Positions 6,020 to 6,698 of a DNA stretch of 6,698 nt are shown here, piece by piece. The translations under genes and the position numbers were made by a program. Position 1 is the first letter of the stretch. Each line of letters begins with the position of its first letter. Under the pieces are notes generated by a model. The model had not been told where the DNA came from. It saw nothing but the letters and a program-made list of their open reading frames with translations, and made no database searches. The stretch spans positions 1 through 6,698 of the forward strand of contig DAOVIU010000060.1 of assembly GCA_030673585.1 (NCBI GenBank). The letters run 5' to 3'. This stretch comes from Pseudomonadota bacterium. GTDB lineage: Bacteria; Desulfobacterota; BSN033; G020346125.

Positions 6020-6698
6020 CCTTTGTCGTCCGTCCCGCCAAAAGCGGGGGGTTCTCGCTGTAGGTTTCTTTTATCACGTTGTTCAGATAACGTTGCGGGT
6101 CATCAACGGCCTCTTCAGTAAGGACAAACTGAAACTGTCCTGTGCGATCCCGAATGAGCTTGAATCCATGCTCGAAATTTTCCGTCAGACCTCGACAAAT
6201 AGCCTCCGCGCTGGTTCCCTCTTTTAGGGCCAAATGCGTCAGTCTCGCGATGGCTTTCTCATCGAACTCAATCTCAATCCCATGTTTCTTGTGGAACGAT
6301 TCCTCGTAGTCCCGGATCTGCCGTTCAATGGTGAGGACCTCCTCATAGACGCTGTCGATATCGAAGCCTTGGTCCATAACCTTATCGGCGATGAGATCAA
6401 CCCCGTCATGGCGGACAACCGCGCCGTACTTCCTGAGGAACTCCCCTTCCCTTCGGCTGATTATCTCCTTGATTACGTCCTTTTCTCCATTGGCCAGCAC
6501 CTCGAACCGGGCCAACAGTGCCTCGTCCTGGGGCATATTCAGAAGCTTTTCTAACTCACTCTCCGGGTCTTCCACCAGTGAAGGAGTAATGACCAATTTC
6601 CGGATATCGGTTGAGGGGAATTTTTTCTCGAATTTAAGCAATACCTTCTCCACCGCGCTAACCAGCCCCCTTGCACCTGTCTTCTCCTCGTATGCACG
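6009..6698 (-). CDS. ClpX-like AAA+ ATPase, C-terminal part (partial)
   Basis: The gene enters from the right edge in frame, giving 229 residues before TAG (6009-6011). An internal GTG at 6651-6653 is not the true start, because the sequence before it, [20 protein letters not shown], is the ClpX small domain with the sensor-2 motif TGARG (visible residues 7-11), followed by [11 protein letters not shown]. The ATPase core and N-terminus are outside the window. About 85 charged residues follow. Then a second stretch (131-201: [20 protein letters not shown], then [13 protein letters not shown], then [11 protein letters not shown]) again aligns with a ClpX small domain, but TGARG has become TSAEA. 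ClpX normally ends soon after one small domain, so this protein is longer than standard ClpX. It overlaps the J-protein gene, which suggests a shared role in protein unfolding. Whether it works with ClpP cannot be seen. Confidence 0.8.
   Translation of the reverse strand, partial: RAYEEKTGARGLVSAVEKVLLKFEKKFPSTDIRKLVITPSLVEDPESELEKLLNMPQDEALLARFEVLANGEKDVIKEIISRREGEFLRKYGAVVRHDGVDLIADKVMDQGFDIDSVYEEVLTIERQIRDYEESFHKKHGIEIEFDEKAIARLTHLALKEGTSAEAICRGLTENFEHGFKLIRDRTGQFQFVLTEEAVDDPQRYLNNVIKETYSENPPLLAGRTTKDGR

Noticed and set aside
6009..6653. A complete 214-residue protein starting at GTG 6651-6653
   Set aside because: The frame continues upstream to the window edge with clear ClpX small-domain sequence (TGARG), so this GTG is an internal valine.

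Overview
The window looks like ordinary chromosomal DNA of an anaerobic bacterium. The nearest match I recognise by style is the Deltaproteobacteria/Desulfobacterota; this is inferred from protein character and from the gene company (a pyruvate:ferredoxin-oxidoreductase-type gamma subunit, a large Lon-like S16 protease, a ClpX-like ATPase beside a J protein), not from a database search. All supported genes lie on the minus strand, so transcription runs from the right edge to the left. I see no mobile element, CRISPR array, tRNA, rRNA or phage gene.

Right part (6698 to 4794): the C-terminal 229 residues of a ClpX-like AAA+ ATPase enter from the right edge. They overlap by 11 bases a zinc-finger-less DnaJ/CbpA-type J protein. 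A 266-base intergenic region follows. It holds a possible weak hairpin after dnaJ, a good sigma-70-type promoter (TTGACA, 17-base spacer, GAGAAT) surrounded by TACCC/GGGTA half-sites, and a strong AGGAGG ribosome binding site. An upstream sequence could pair with that ribosome binding site in read-through transcripts.

Middle and left (4793 to 265): the promoter appears to drive a run of four genes. These are a Lon-like ATP-dependent protease with an S16 Ser667/Lys710 dyad, rsmE (16S rRNA U1498 methyltransferase, apparently starting at TTG), a histidine-phosphatase-superfamily enzyme starting at GTG, and a low-molecular-weight protein tyrosine phosphatase. The 134-base gap between rsmE and the histidine phosphatase contains a possible 25-codon ORF that begins at an ATGA overlap with the rsmE stop.

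Left edge (131 to 1): the first 43 codons of a 2-oxoacid:acceptor oxidoreductase gamma subunit, cut by the window edge and probably the first gene of a por-type operon. A 133-base spacer with only a weak hairpin separates it from the phosphatase.

The genes from the ClpX-like ATPase to the Lon-like protease form a protein quality-control neighbourhood (unfolding, chaperone delivery, degradation). The downstream genes add ribosome maturation and two unrelated small phosphatases. The most unusual point is that the ClpX-like protein carries a second, degenerate copy of the ClpX small C-terminal domain in which the sensor-2 arginine is lost. I found no clear undescribed multi-gene system.
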